Shown here: piece by piece, positions 45,310 to 54,800 of the stretch
How positions within the stretch are numbered: position 1 is the stretch's first letter
Layout: the number at the start of each line of letters is the position of its first letter
NCBI RefSeq assembly: GCF_012396015.1
Contig: NZ_JAAXOQ010000005.1
Span: 1 to 64,000 of the forward strand
DNA length: 64,000 nt
From: Tsukamurella spumae
Lineage (GTDB): Bacteria > Actinomycetota > Actinomycetes > Mycobacteriales > Mycobacteriaceae
Reading direction: 5' to 3'
Made by a program: the position numbers and the translations under genes
Notes under the pieces: generated by a model
What the model saw: the letters and a program-made list of their open reading frames with translations, nothing else
Told to the model about the DNA's origin: nothing
The model's database searches: none

Positions 45310-46185
45310 TCAGCCGAGCCTGCGGCCGATGCGCCAGGCACCGAGCGCCACGAACACCGCGAACAGCGCCGCGAACACCAGCCACAGGACCCATTCCGAG
45401 ACCTGGGCGGTGGCGAGGTGGGGGAGGAGCCCGTACTCGTCGCGGACGGTAGCGCGCGCCTGTTCGGACGATCCGGTGAGCGCGTCGAGCGGGGCGCGCG
45501 TGAACGGTGCCCGCATGAGCGTCGCGGCCTGATTGAGCGGGAGCAGGTTCATGAAGGTCACGACGCCGCTGGGCAGGGCCCCGACGGTGATGTACGCGCC
45601 CGCCAGGAAGCCGCCCGCGGTGCCCACGATCGTCGCGACCGAGGTGAACACGCCGTTGGAGGCGATGAAGGTCACCACGAGGCTCCAGATCGCGGAGAAC
45701 ACCAGGCAGAAGCCGACCAACTGCGCCAGGGCCTGCACGAAGGCGCCCGCCGACAGCGCGGCCGAGTAGACGATCCCGAGGTAGACCTCCGCGAGGACCA
45801 GGACCGCCGCGCTGAGCGCGACCGAGACGACGAACGCGCCGAGGAGATAGCTCAGGATCATCTGCAGCCTGCTGATCGGCGAGACCAGGAAGTCGCGGAA
45901 GACGTTCCCCACCCGATCGTTGACGAACACCACCAGCGCGGACAGGCTGGTCGTCGCGGTGGTGATCATGACCAGGTTGGCGATCACCCAGGAGTAGACG
46001 AAGGCGTCGACGTCGTCGCCGTGGGCGCCGGGCAGGGACTTCTGCAGGGCGTCGGTCTGGACGCCGCCGAGGAAGGCGGAGAACAGGACGAACAGGATGA
46101 TCGGCGACAGCAGCGAGAAGAACACCGCGGGCGGATCCCGGAAGAACACGACGACATTGCGCCGGGTCAGGTGGTACAGCATCAT
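45310..46185 (-). CDS. DrrB-like ABC-2 permease of the PKS-NRPS operon
   Basis: This 291-residue ABC-2 permease starts MMLYHLTRRNVVVFFRDPPAVFFSLLSPIILFVLF. It has about six helices and the exporter-type segments RVGNVFRDFLVSPISRLQMILSYLLGAFVVS and AGGFLAGAYITVGALPSGVVTFMNLLPLNQAATLMR. This is the family of DrrB and other antibiotic or lipid exporters. The ATG overlaps the ATPase stop by 4 bases. As the last gene of a four-gene operon with PKS and NRPS genes it likely exports their product. Confidence 0.85.
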   Translation of the reverse strand: MMLYHLTRRNVVVFFRDPPAVFFSLLSPIILFVLFSAFLGGVQTDALQKSLPGAHGDDVDAFVYSWVIANLVMITTATTSLSALVVFVNDRVGNVFRDFLVSPISRLQMILSYLLGAFVVSVALSAAVLVLAEVYLGIVYSAALSAGAFVQALAQLVGFCLVFSAIWSLVVTFIASNGVFTSVATIVGTAGGFLAGAYITVGALPSGVVTFMNLLPLNQAATLMRAPFTRAPLDALTGSSEQARATVRDEYGLLPHLATAQVSEWVLWLVFAALFAVFVALGAWRIGRRLG

Positions 46186-47417
46186 CGCCCCCCGCCTCGT
46201 GTGATGTTCAGGAAGACGTCGTCCATCGTTCCGTGCCGGAACTCGAAATCGGCGATGTCGGCGTCGAACTCGCGCAGCAGGGCCATGGCCTCCCGGCTCG
46301 ATTTGACGACGATCCGACGTTCCGCCCCGGCACGTGCGGCGCGCGATCCGAACCGCTCGTCGAACCGCCGGGGATCGCGCAGAGTCACCCGCAGCTCGTC
46401 CTTCGCGTGCGCGGCGCGCAGTTCCGTCGGCGTACCCGAGGTCACGATCCGACCGTGGTCGATGATCGCGATCCGGTCGGCTCGTTCGGCCTCCTCCATG
46501 TAGTGCGTGGTGAGGAAGACGGTGAGCCGCAGCCGCTTCTGCAGGTCCAGGATCGTCGACCAGACGCGGTCGCGCGAGTCCGGATCGAGGCCGGTCGTCG
46601 GCTCGTCGAGGAACAGGATGCGGGGCTGGTGGATGAGCGCCCGGGCGATGTCCGCGCGGCGCTTCTGCCCGCCGGACAGCGTCTTGTACCGGCGCCCCAG
46701 GAACTCCTCCAGATCGAGCAGCGACGACAGCCCCGCGATCCGCTCCTTCGCGGTGTTCCGGTCGACGCCGTAGAACGTGGCGCGCAGTGCCAGGTTCTCG
46801 CGGACGGACAGGGCGGGGTCCAGTAGGGACTCCTGGAAGACCACGCCGATCGACCGGCGGATGTCGAGGTCCTGCGCGCCCACCTCCATTCCGGCGACGT
46901 GGATCGTGCCGGACGTGGTCGACTTCAATGTCGTGATGCAGCTGATCGTGGTCGACTTGCCGGCGCCGTTCGTGCCGAGGAAGGCGAACGTGCTCCCGCC
47001 GGCGACGTCGAACGACACGCCGTCCACGGCCCGGACGTCGCCGTAACTCTTGACCAGGTTCCGGACGCTGATCACCGGTGGCCCCGCCGGCCCGGGCGCC
47101 GGTCCGCGCACGGGTGCGGGGGGTGCGGCGGGAGCCGGAGCGGGCAGGGGTACCGGGGCCGGGGGACGGGCGGCCGGGGGCGCCTGGACAGCCGGCCGGG
47201 CCGCGGGGGCTGCCGGTGCTGCCGGGCGGGCCGCTGGGGTCGCCGGCCGGGCCGCCGGGAGTGCCGGCCTCGCCGCGGGCAGCGACGGGCGGGAGGCCCG
47301 GGTACGGATCGGCTGCGAGACGTTCGGGTCGACCTGCTGCACGGGCGTCCTGCGGCGCCGTTCCCGGAGCGTGGTCGGCGTCCGCTCCACGGGGCCGCGA
47401 GGTGTCGTTGCGCTCAT
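46182..47417 (-). CDS. DrrA-like ABC ATPase with Pro/Ala-rich N-terminal extension
   Basis: The 411-residue protein has a complete ATPase at about 115-345, with GTNGAGKST, LSGGQKRRADIARALI and ILFLDEPTTGLDP, and a DrrA-type C-terminal domain. Unusually, the first 110 residues are a basic then Pro/Ala-rich extension built of repeats such as PAARPA and APAP; the DNA repeats at about 47088-47290 simply encode it. Such tails are flexible and often contact membrane or partner proteins. The ATG overlaps the NRPS stop (ATGA). It powers the permease at 45310. Confidence 0.85.
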   Translation of the reverse strand: MSATTPRGPVERTPTTLRERRRRTPVQQVDPNVSQPIRTRASRPSLPAARPALPAARPATPAARPAAPAAPAARPAVQAPPAARPPAPVPLPAPAPAAPPAPVRGPAPGPAGPPVISVRNLVKSYGDVRAVDGVSFDVAGGSTFAFLGTNGAGKSTTISCITTLKSTTSGTIHVAGMEVGAQDLDIRRSIGVVFQESLLDPALSVRENLALRATFYGVDRNTAKERIAGLSSLLDLEEFLGRRYKTLSGGQKRRADIARALIHQPRILFLDEPTTGLDPDSRDRVWSTILDLQKRLRLTVFLTTHYMEEAERADRIAIIDHGRIVTSGTPTELRAAHAKDELRVTLRDPRRFDERFGSRAARAGAERRIVVKSSREAMALLREFDADIADFEFRHGTMDDVFLNITRGGGR

Positions 47418-50400
47418 GACGCGACGCTATCCGGCAGGTCCCGGGACGGCGGCGGCGGGAGGTATCCGCGGTCGATGAACCACTCGAAGTAGCGCCGGAG
47501 GAGCGCATCGTCGATCGGCGGGCACGTGATCGCGGTGCCCGCCAGCCCTTCCCGCACGTTGGCGTCGTCGAATCGCGCATCGGGCATGTTGTCCAACGGG
47601 GTCGCGGACAGGAACGGGGCCAGCGCGGCGGCGGTCTCGTCGCCCTCGCGCTCGGCGAGTTCGGCGGCGCGCTCGCACCACTGCCCGAAGGGCAGCTGCT
47701 CGCCGTCGTATCCGAAGTCGGACATCCAGCGCACGAGGTCCCCCACCGCGACGGTCTCGGGCGAGACGACGTGGAAGGTGCGGCCGGCGAGGTCCTGGCG
47801 GCCGGCGAGGCGCGCGATGGCGCCCACCACGTAGTCGACGGGGGTGATGTCGGTCGACATGTCCATGACCGGCGCCGCGCCCAGCGCGACGCCCAGTTTG
47901 ATGGTCTGCCACAGGAAGTCCGACTGCTGGCAGGCGCCGGTGCGGCTGTGACCGGCGACGCGGCCGGTGCGGTAGACGTAGGTGGGGACGCCGCGCGAGC
48001 GCGCCTCGAAGACCAGCTGCTCGCCGACCCACTTGGACTGGGTGTAGCCGAAGGTGAACCGCGGATCCTGGACGGGGCTGCGATCGTCCTCCGCGAAGAC
48101 CGTGTCCTGCGGGTAGGAGAACCGCGAGAAGACATAGGTCGTCGAGACGAAGTGCACGGGCTTGACCGGGCCGTCGCAGGCCAGGGCGAGCACGTGCACC
48201 GTGCCGTCGACGTTCGCGGACTTCAGCGTGGAATAGGGGCGCAGGAAGTTCACGTCGGCACCGCAGTGCATGATGCCGTCCGCGGTTTCGGCCAGCTCGG
48301 CCCAGACCTCCTCGCTCAGCCCGAGTCGCTCGCGCGTCAGGTCGCCCGGCACCGCGACGATCCGGGCCGCGTAGGCATCGTCCCAGATCCCGTAGCCGCG
48401 CATCGCCTCCCGGATCCGCGCCGAGCCCTCCTCGCGGGACTCGGCACGGACCAGGCAGTGCATGGTCGCCGCGGAGGTCTGCAGCAGCTCGGCCAGGAGG
48501 AACGATCCGACGAATCCGGTGGCACCGGTGACGAACAGGTTCCGCGGGTCGGTCGCGCTGCGCACGGGTGCGCCCGGCGTGGGCCGGATCTCCTCGGGGA
48601 GGACCACCTCGTCGGCCAGCAGGAGCGGGCTCTCGAAGCCGGCGCCGCCGTGCTCGAGGATCGCGGCGAGCCGCTCGATCGTGAGCTCACCGGCGAACAG
48701 TGCCGGCAGCGGCACCACCCGGCCGAGCTTCTCCCGCACGCGGAAGACCAGCTTGGTCGCGAGGAGCGAGTGGCCGCCGAGCAGGAAGAAATCGTCGCGG
48801 ACGCCCGGTGCCGCCTCCAGCGACAGCAGATCCGACCAGATCGCGACGAGGTCGCGCTCCAGGTCGGTGCGGGGGGCGACGTACTCGACGCCGCTCGCGG
48901 CCGCCAGCGCGACCGGTGCGCCGCCGCGGGCCGCGAGTGCCTTGCGATCGATCTTGCGGTTCGGGGTGAGGGGGAAGGCGTCCACCACTGCGATCGCGGT
49001 CGGGACCATGTACGGCGGCAGGGTCTCCCGCAGTCCGCCCAGCAGGGCGCCGGTGTCGCCGAGTTCCTCGGCCGCGCACTCGAGGTAGGCGGTGATGGCG
49101 GTCCCGGCGGCGTCGACCGTGGCGATCGCGCGCACGCCCGGCAGCGCCGTCTCCAGCGCGCTCTCGATCTCGCCCAGCTCGACGCGGAAGCCGCGAACCT
49201 TGACCTGGGTGTCGATGCGGCCGCCGAACTCGATCCGGCCGTCGCGGAACCGGCGCACGAGATCGCCGGTGCGGTAGGCCCGGATCGGATGTGCTCCGGA
49301 CAGTTCCACGAATCGGTCGGCGGTCAGATCGGGCCGCTCGTGGTACCCGAGCGTCACGCCGTCGCCGGTGATGCACAGCTCGCCGAAGACACCATCGGGG
49401 ACGGGTGCGGCGGCGGCGTCGGCGACCACGATCCCGGTGCCGCGGATCGGGTGGCCGATCGGGATCGCGCCCGCCGAGACATCGTCGCGGCTGACGCGGT
49501 GCACCGTCGACCAGATGGTGGTCTCGGTGGGGCCGTACATGTTCCACAGCTCGTCCGTGCAGTCCAGGAGGCGGCCCGCGAGGACGGCGGGCATCGCCTC
49601 ACCTCCGCACAGTGCTCGGAGCCCGCGCGTTCCGGTCCACCCCGCGTCGAGCAGCAGGTGCCAGGTGGTGGGCGTGGCCTGCATGACCGTCACGGCGTGC
49701 TCGTCGAGGAGCGCCGCGAGCCGGTCGCCGTCGCGGGCGTCGTCACCGTCGGCGATCACGACCCGCGCCCCGGCGGCGAGCGGGAGCAACAGCTCGAGGA
49801 TCGCGATGTCGAACGACGGGCTCGTGACGGCCAGCAGCGTGTCCGAGGGGGCCAGGCCCGGCTCGGCGCGCATCGCCTCGAGGAAGGTGACCACGTTGCG
49901 GTGCGAGACGCGAACGCCCTTCGGGCGTCCCGTGGATCCGGAGGTGTAGAGCAGGTACGCCGTCCGGGTCGCGGGATCGAGGCCCGACGGTGCCGGGGCC
50001 GGCCCGGCGGGCGCGTCGGTCACGTCGATCCAGGGCAGGTCGAGGCCCGGTACCTCGGCCAGGTGCTCGGCGGTGGTGATCAGCGCGGGGACGCCCGCGT
50101 CCGCGCAGATGAAGGCGAGGCGCTCGGCCGGGTAGGCGGGGTCGAGCGGCACGAAGGAGAATCCCGCGCGCAGGGTGGCGAGCATGGCGACGACCACCTC
50201 CGCCGACCGGGGCAGGAGCAGGCCCACCGGGGTCTGCGGCGGGGCGTCGATCCGCTCGGCGATCCGGGCGGCGAGGCGCTCGACGCGGGCCGCCAACTCC
50301 GCGTGGGTGATCCGCTCGGTCGCCGTGACGATCGCGGTGCGGTCCGCGCCGTCGGTCCCCGCGGCGAGCACGTACTCGTCGAGCGCGGTCGTCGCCGGCT

Positions 50401-51850
50401 GGGGCGCCGGCGCGGCGACGGCGAGCGGGGTGGTGCTCAGTGGCAAGGTCGCGAGCTCGCCGCCCCCCGCGGTTCCGGTGCCCGTGAACGCGTCCAGCAC
50501 CGCGAGGAAGCCGTCGATCAGTGCATCGGCGCTCTCCTGGTCGAACAGGTCGGCTGCGACGTCGAGCGTGCCGGTCATCGTCGTCGGCGTCGTGGTGATG
50601 TTGAGCAGCACCTCGAACTTGGCGCAGCCGTTGTACAGGTCGCGCATCCGCATCTCGGGCGCGCTGCGATCCTCCTGCATGTTCAGGACCGCCTGGAACA
50701 GTGGCGGGCGGGCGGGGTCGCGGCCGAGGTCGAGCGCCGCCAGCACCCGGTCGAAGCGCGCGTCCTGGTGCCGGAAGCCCTCGCGGACCTCTCCGTTCAC
50801 CTGTGCCAGCAGCCCCTCGACGGTCTCGCCCTCGCGGAGCGCGATCGGCAGCGCGAGCGTGTTGAGGAACGGTCCGATCACCTGCTCGGTGCCCGGCTGG
50901 GAGCGCTGCGCCACGGGGACGCCGATCACGACGCCGTCCTGCGCCGACCACCGGGACAGGACGGTCGCGTACGCGCTGAGCACCGTGACGAACGGCGTGA
51001 CACCGTGCTCGGCGCTGAACGCGCGCACGGCGGCGGCGCGGTCGGCGGTGAGCGTGAACTCGGTGCGGCGCCCGCGGTAACTCTGGCGGGCGGGGCGGGG
51101 CCGGTCGGTCGGCAGGGTCAGAGCGGCGGGCGCACCGTCGAGCCGCTCCGTCCAGTAGGCGATGTCCGCAGCATCGGCGTCCTCCTCCTCGCGTTCGCGC
51201 TCCCACAGCGCCACATCGGCGTACTGGAAGGGGAGTTCGGGGAGCTGCTGGAGCCGGCCGACGAGCCTGCCGGTCGCGAGTCGGCCCAGCTCGGCGAAGA
51301 GGATGCCGGTGGAGTAGCCGTCGGCCACCATGTGGTGCAGCGTGATCTGCACCCAGGTATCGCCGGATTCGGTGCGCGCGAGCGTCGCCCGCAGCAGTGG
51401 GTCCCGCGTGATGTCGAAGGGAGTGCGGGCGTCCTCGGCGAACCGCGCCCACATCCGCTGCTCGTCCACGCCGTCGAGCAGCGCGACCTCGGGCCGAACG
51501 GCCGGGTCGATCCGCCCCACCGGCTCACCGTCCTCGATGCCGAACCGGGTGCGCAGCACCGGATGCCGCTCGATCACCTCGGCCAGGCAGTCGGTGAAGA
51601 CCGAGTGCGGGACGTCGATCGGGAGCCGTGCCACGCCGGACATCACATGCATGCTCGTGCCGGGGTGGAACTGCTCGAGGAACCACATGTTCTCCTGGGT
51701 GGCGGAGAGCGGGACCGCGTCCGCGTCCTGCACGCGGGGCCTGATCGGCGGTGCCGCGGGCTCCGTCGACGGTGCCCGTCCCAGGCGTGCCAGGAGGGCG
51801 TTCCGCTGCGCGGGGCTCAGCGCCGCGAGGCGGTCTTCGATCTCGGTCAT
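47414..51850 (-). CDS. NRPS module C-A-PCP-R with glycine-type A domain
   Basis: This 1478-residue synthetase contains a condensation domain (about 45-475) with the active HHMVADG at 172-178. An adenylation domain (about 485-1000) has LLYTSGSTGRPKG, NMYGPTETTIW, YRTGDLVRRF and NRKIDRKAL. A carrier has Ser1028 in LGGHSLLATKL. A terminal thioester reductase (about 1105-1478) has VTGATGFVG and YTQSKW. Reading the ten Stachelhaus positions by alignment to GrsA gives DILQLGMIWK, one residue from the glycine code DILQLGLIWK. The product would leave as an aldehyde or alcohol. The ATG overlaps the PKS stop by 4 bases, with GGAGG upstream. Confidence 0.9.
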   Translation of the reverse strand: MTEIEDRLAALSPAQRNALLARLGRAPSTEPAAPPIRPRVQDADAVPLSATQENMWFLEQFHPGTSMHVMSGVARLPIDVPHSVFTDCLAEVIERHPVLRTRFGIEDGEPVGRIDPAVRPEVALLDGVDEQRMWARFAEDARTPFDITRDPLLRATLARTESGDTWVQITLHHMVADGYSTGILFAELGRLATGRLVGRLQQLPELPFQYADVALWEREREEEDADAADIAYWTERLDGAPAALTLPTDRPRPARQSYRGRRTEFTLTADRAAAVRAFSAEHGVTPFVTVLSAYATVLSRWSAQDGVVIGVPVAQRSQPGTEQVIGPFLNTLALPIALREGETVEGLLAQVNGEVREGFRHQDARFDRVLAALDLGRDPARPPLFQAVLNMQEDRSAPEMRMRDLYNGCAKFEVLLNITTTPTTMTGTLDVAADLFDQESADALIDGFLAVLDAFTGTGTAGGGELATLPLSTTPLAVAAPAPQPATTALDEYVLAAGTDGADRTAIVTATERITHAELAARVERLAARIAERIDAPPQTPVGLLLPRSAEVVVAMLATLRAGFSFVPLDPAYPAERLAFICADAGVPALITTAEHLAEVPGLDLPWIDVTDAPAGPAPAPSGLDPATRTAYLLYTSGSTGRPKGVRVSHRNVVTFLEAMRAEPGLAPSDTLLAVTSPSFDIAILELLLPLAAGARVVIADGDDARDGDRLAALLDEHAVTVMQATPTTWHLLLDAGWTGTRGLRALCGGEAMPAVLAGRLLDCTDELWNMYGPTETTIWSTVHRVSRDDVSAGAIPIGHPIRGTGIVVADAAAAPVPDGVFGELCITGDGVTLGYHERPDLTADRFVELSGAHPIRAYRTGDLVRRFRDGRIEFGGRIDTQVKVRGFRVELGEIESALETALPGVRAIATVDAAGTAITAYLECAAEELGDTGALLGGLRETLPPYMVPTAIAVVDAFPLTPNRKIDRKALAARGGAPVALAAASGVEYVAPRTDLERDLVAIWSDLLSLEAAPGVRDDFFLLGGHSLLATKLVFRVREKLGRVVPLPALFAGELTIERLAAILEHGGAGFESPLLLADEVVLPEEIRPTPGAPVRSATDPRNLFVTGATGFVGSFLLAELLQTSAATMHCLVRAESREEGSARIREAMRGYGIWDDAYAARIVAVPGDLTRERLGLSEEVWAELAETADGIMHCGADVNFLRPYSTLKSANVDGTVHVLALACDGPVKPVHFVSTTYVFSRFSYPQDTVFAEDDRSPVQDPRFTFGYTQSKWVGEQLVFEARSRGVPTYVYRTGRVAGHSRTGACQQSDFLWQTIKLGVALGAAPVMDMSTDITPVDYVVGAIARLAGRQDLAGRTFHVVSPETVAVGDLVRWMSDFGYDGEQLPFGQWCERAAELAEREGDETAAALAPFLSATPLDNMPDARFDDANVREGLAGTAITCPPIDDALLRRYFEWFIDRGYLPPPPSRDLPDSVAS

Positions 51851-54800
51851 CGGGGGCCTCCGGCATTCGGTTCGGTGGTCTCTGACTGGGCGAGCAGGGC
51901 GGCGACGGCGTCGTCGTCGAGGTCTGCGAGGAGCGCGGCGAGGTCGTCGACCTCGGCCTCCTCCTCCGCATCGATCCCCGCGTCCTCGGCGTCGAGGCCG
52001 AGCACGGAGAGGAGCTCGGCGGCGATCGTCGCCACCGTCGCGTTGTCGAGGAGGAAGGCGATCGACGGTGCCGCCCCGAACTGCTGTTCCACACGGATCC
52101 GCAGCTCGGTGGCGAGCATCGAGTCGACGCCGAGGCGGCCGAGCGGCTCGTCGTCCGGGATGTGCTCCTCCGCCATCCGCAGTACGCGGGAGACGGTCAG
52201 CCGCACCCCGTCGACGGCGATCGGCGCGCGGTCGCCCGCGGGAACGGCATCGAGCCGGTCGAGGATCGACTCCCCGTCGTGGTCGCCGACGTCCTCGCCG
52301 CCGCCGAGGTGGGCGACGAGGAGCGGGGTGAGCGCGTAGCTCTCGATCACGGTGGGCCAGTGGGCCGAGACCACGCCCTGTTGGACCTCGCCGGATCCGA
52401 GGAGCTCGGCGAGCAGGGTCATGCCCGTCTCCGGGTCGATGAGGTCGATGCCGCGCTGCCCGTACAGCTCGCGCAGGCCCAGGCTCGCGATCATCCCGGC
52501 GTCCCACGGGCCCCAGTTGATCGACAGCGCGGGCAGGCCCTGCGCCCGGCGGTAGTGCGCGAGCGTGTCGAGGAACGCGTTCCCGGCGGCGTAGTTGCCC
52601 TGCCCGGGCGACGGGATCACCGCCGAGATCGACGAGAACAGGGTGAAGAAGTCGAGCGGCTCGCCGGCCGTAGCGCGGTGCAGTGCCCAGGCGCCCAGCA
52701 CCTTGGGCCGCACCACGCGGTCGACCTGCTCCGGCGTCATCCGCACCAGGATCTGGTCCTCCACCGCGCCGGCGGAGTGGATCACGCCGCGGATCGCGGG
52801 GACGCCGTGCGCCCGCAGCTCCGCGATGCTCGCCGCCAGGGCGGAGGCGTCCGTCACGTCGACGGTCACGATGTGCACCGTCGCGCCCGCCGCCTCCGCG
52901 GCGCGTACGGCCGCCACCGCATCACGCTGCGCGGCGTCGGTCAGCGCGTCCCAGGTCTCCCGGGGCGGCAGCCCTGCGCGGCTGGTCACGATCAGGTGCC
53001 CCGCGCCCCGTTCGGCGAGCGCGACCAGCACCAGCCGGCCGAGCGCGCCGAGGCCGCCGGTGACGATGTACGCGCCGTCGGCGCGCATCCGGGCGGGGAT
53101 CCGCCCGCCGGAGCGGGCCGACGGGTGGAGCCGGGCGACCAGCCGCGCACCGTCGCGGAACGCCACCTGGTCCTCCTCCGAGCCCGTCACGCCGAGCTCG
53201 TCGAAGAGCAGCTCCGCGCTTCCGTCGGGGTCCCGCGGGTCGAGGTCGACGAGGCGCGAGTGCAGCGCCATCAGCTCGTGATGCAGGACCCGTCCGACGC
53301 CGAGCAGGGTGGATTGCAGCAACCCCGCCTCGGACACGCCGCCCGCGACGGGCTGCGCGCCGTTCGTGACCAGGAAGGTCGGCGCCGCGATACCGCGGCG
53401 GTCGAGCTCGGCGGCCAGGTGCACCACGGACAGGACGGCGTCGTGCGCGGTCCACCGCAGCGGATCGGTCCCGTCGGTCCGGGCATCGAGCGAGCGGAGG
53501 TGGACGATGCCGCGCAGCCCGTCCGCGGGCACCGCACGGTCCAGCGCCGCGGCGAGGGCCTCCCGGTCGGCGGGCGCCGGCCCGCCGTCGACGGTGTCCT
53601 CCCGCAGCAGGACCGGTGTGCCGCCGGCCGCGGTCAGGCGGGCGGCGAGACGGTCCGCGACGCCCGTGCCGTCCGCGAGGAGCAACCAGGTGCCCTCGAC
53701 GGATCCGCGGTCCACGGCGTCGACGACCTGGGGCTCCCACGCCTGCTCGTAGACCCAGTCCGTACCCACGCGCTGCGGCGTCGCGCCGTCGTCGAGGATC
53801 CGGACCGTGAAGCCCTCGACCTCGGCCACGACGCGGCCGGAATCGTCGGCCAGCACCACGTCGCCGGCGATCGAGTCGGTGCCGGACGAGGGCCGCGCCG
53901 TCGCGCGCGCGACGAGCGGGCCGAGCGGGGCGTCCGGGCGCGCGTGGATCACGACGCGGTCGACACCGACGGGGATGAGCTTGGCGTCCGCGGCGCCCTG
54001 CAGTGCCAGCGGCAGCAGCAGCTGGAAGGCGGCGTCGAGGACGCTCGGCTCGAGGATCGGTGCCCGGTCCGCGACCGGCTCGGCGGCGACCGCGCGGACC
54101 CGGGCGGTCGCGACCCCGTCGCCGATCGTAACGTCGTGCAGCAGGCGGTAGGCGGGCCCGTACGCGAAGCCGGCCTCGTCGAAGGCCCGGTACAGCGCGT
54201 CCTCGCTCGTCGGCGTTCCCGCGACGGGCGCGTCGTCGAGGTGTGGAGCGATCGACGGCGCGGGGCGCAGGGTCGCCGTCGCGTGCCGCGCCCACCGCCC
54301 GGCCCCGGGGACCTTGCCGTGGATCGTGATCCGGCCGGCATCGGCGTCGAGGGCGGTGTCCACGAGGTAGGTCCCACCGCCGCCGTGCACGAGGGCCGTC
54401 TCGAAGGCGACCTCCTCCAGCGTGCAGGCCGTGGCGCCGTACTCGTCGCGCGCGACCTCGGCCGCGATCTCCAGGAAACCCGCGCCCGGGAACAGGACGG
54501 AGCCGTGCACGACGTGATCGCGGAGGGAGCGCGGCGCGGTGCCGTCGAGCAGACGGCGCCACGCGGGCGTGGCACCGTCGGACCGGTTACCGAGGTAGGG
54601 CTCGACCGTGTCGGCGAGGCGCTCCCGACGGCCGACGGCGCTCTCGGCCCAGAACCGGTCGGCCTGCCACGGGTACGCGGGCAGCGACCGCATGGGCGCG
54701 CGGGGACTGAGCGGCGAGAGATCGACCTCGACGCCGCGGACCCAGAGGTCCGCGAGCGCGCCCGCGAAGGACTCGGAGTCGGCGCCGTCGCGGCGCAGCG

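Noticed and set aside
47088-47290. Short tandem-like repeats, checked as a possible CRISPR or VNTR
   Set aside because: They encode the Pro/Ala-rich arm of the ATPase. There are no regular spacers and units vary in length.
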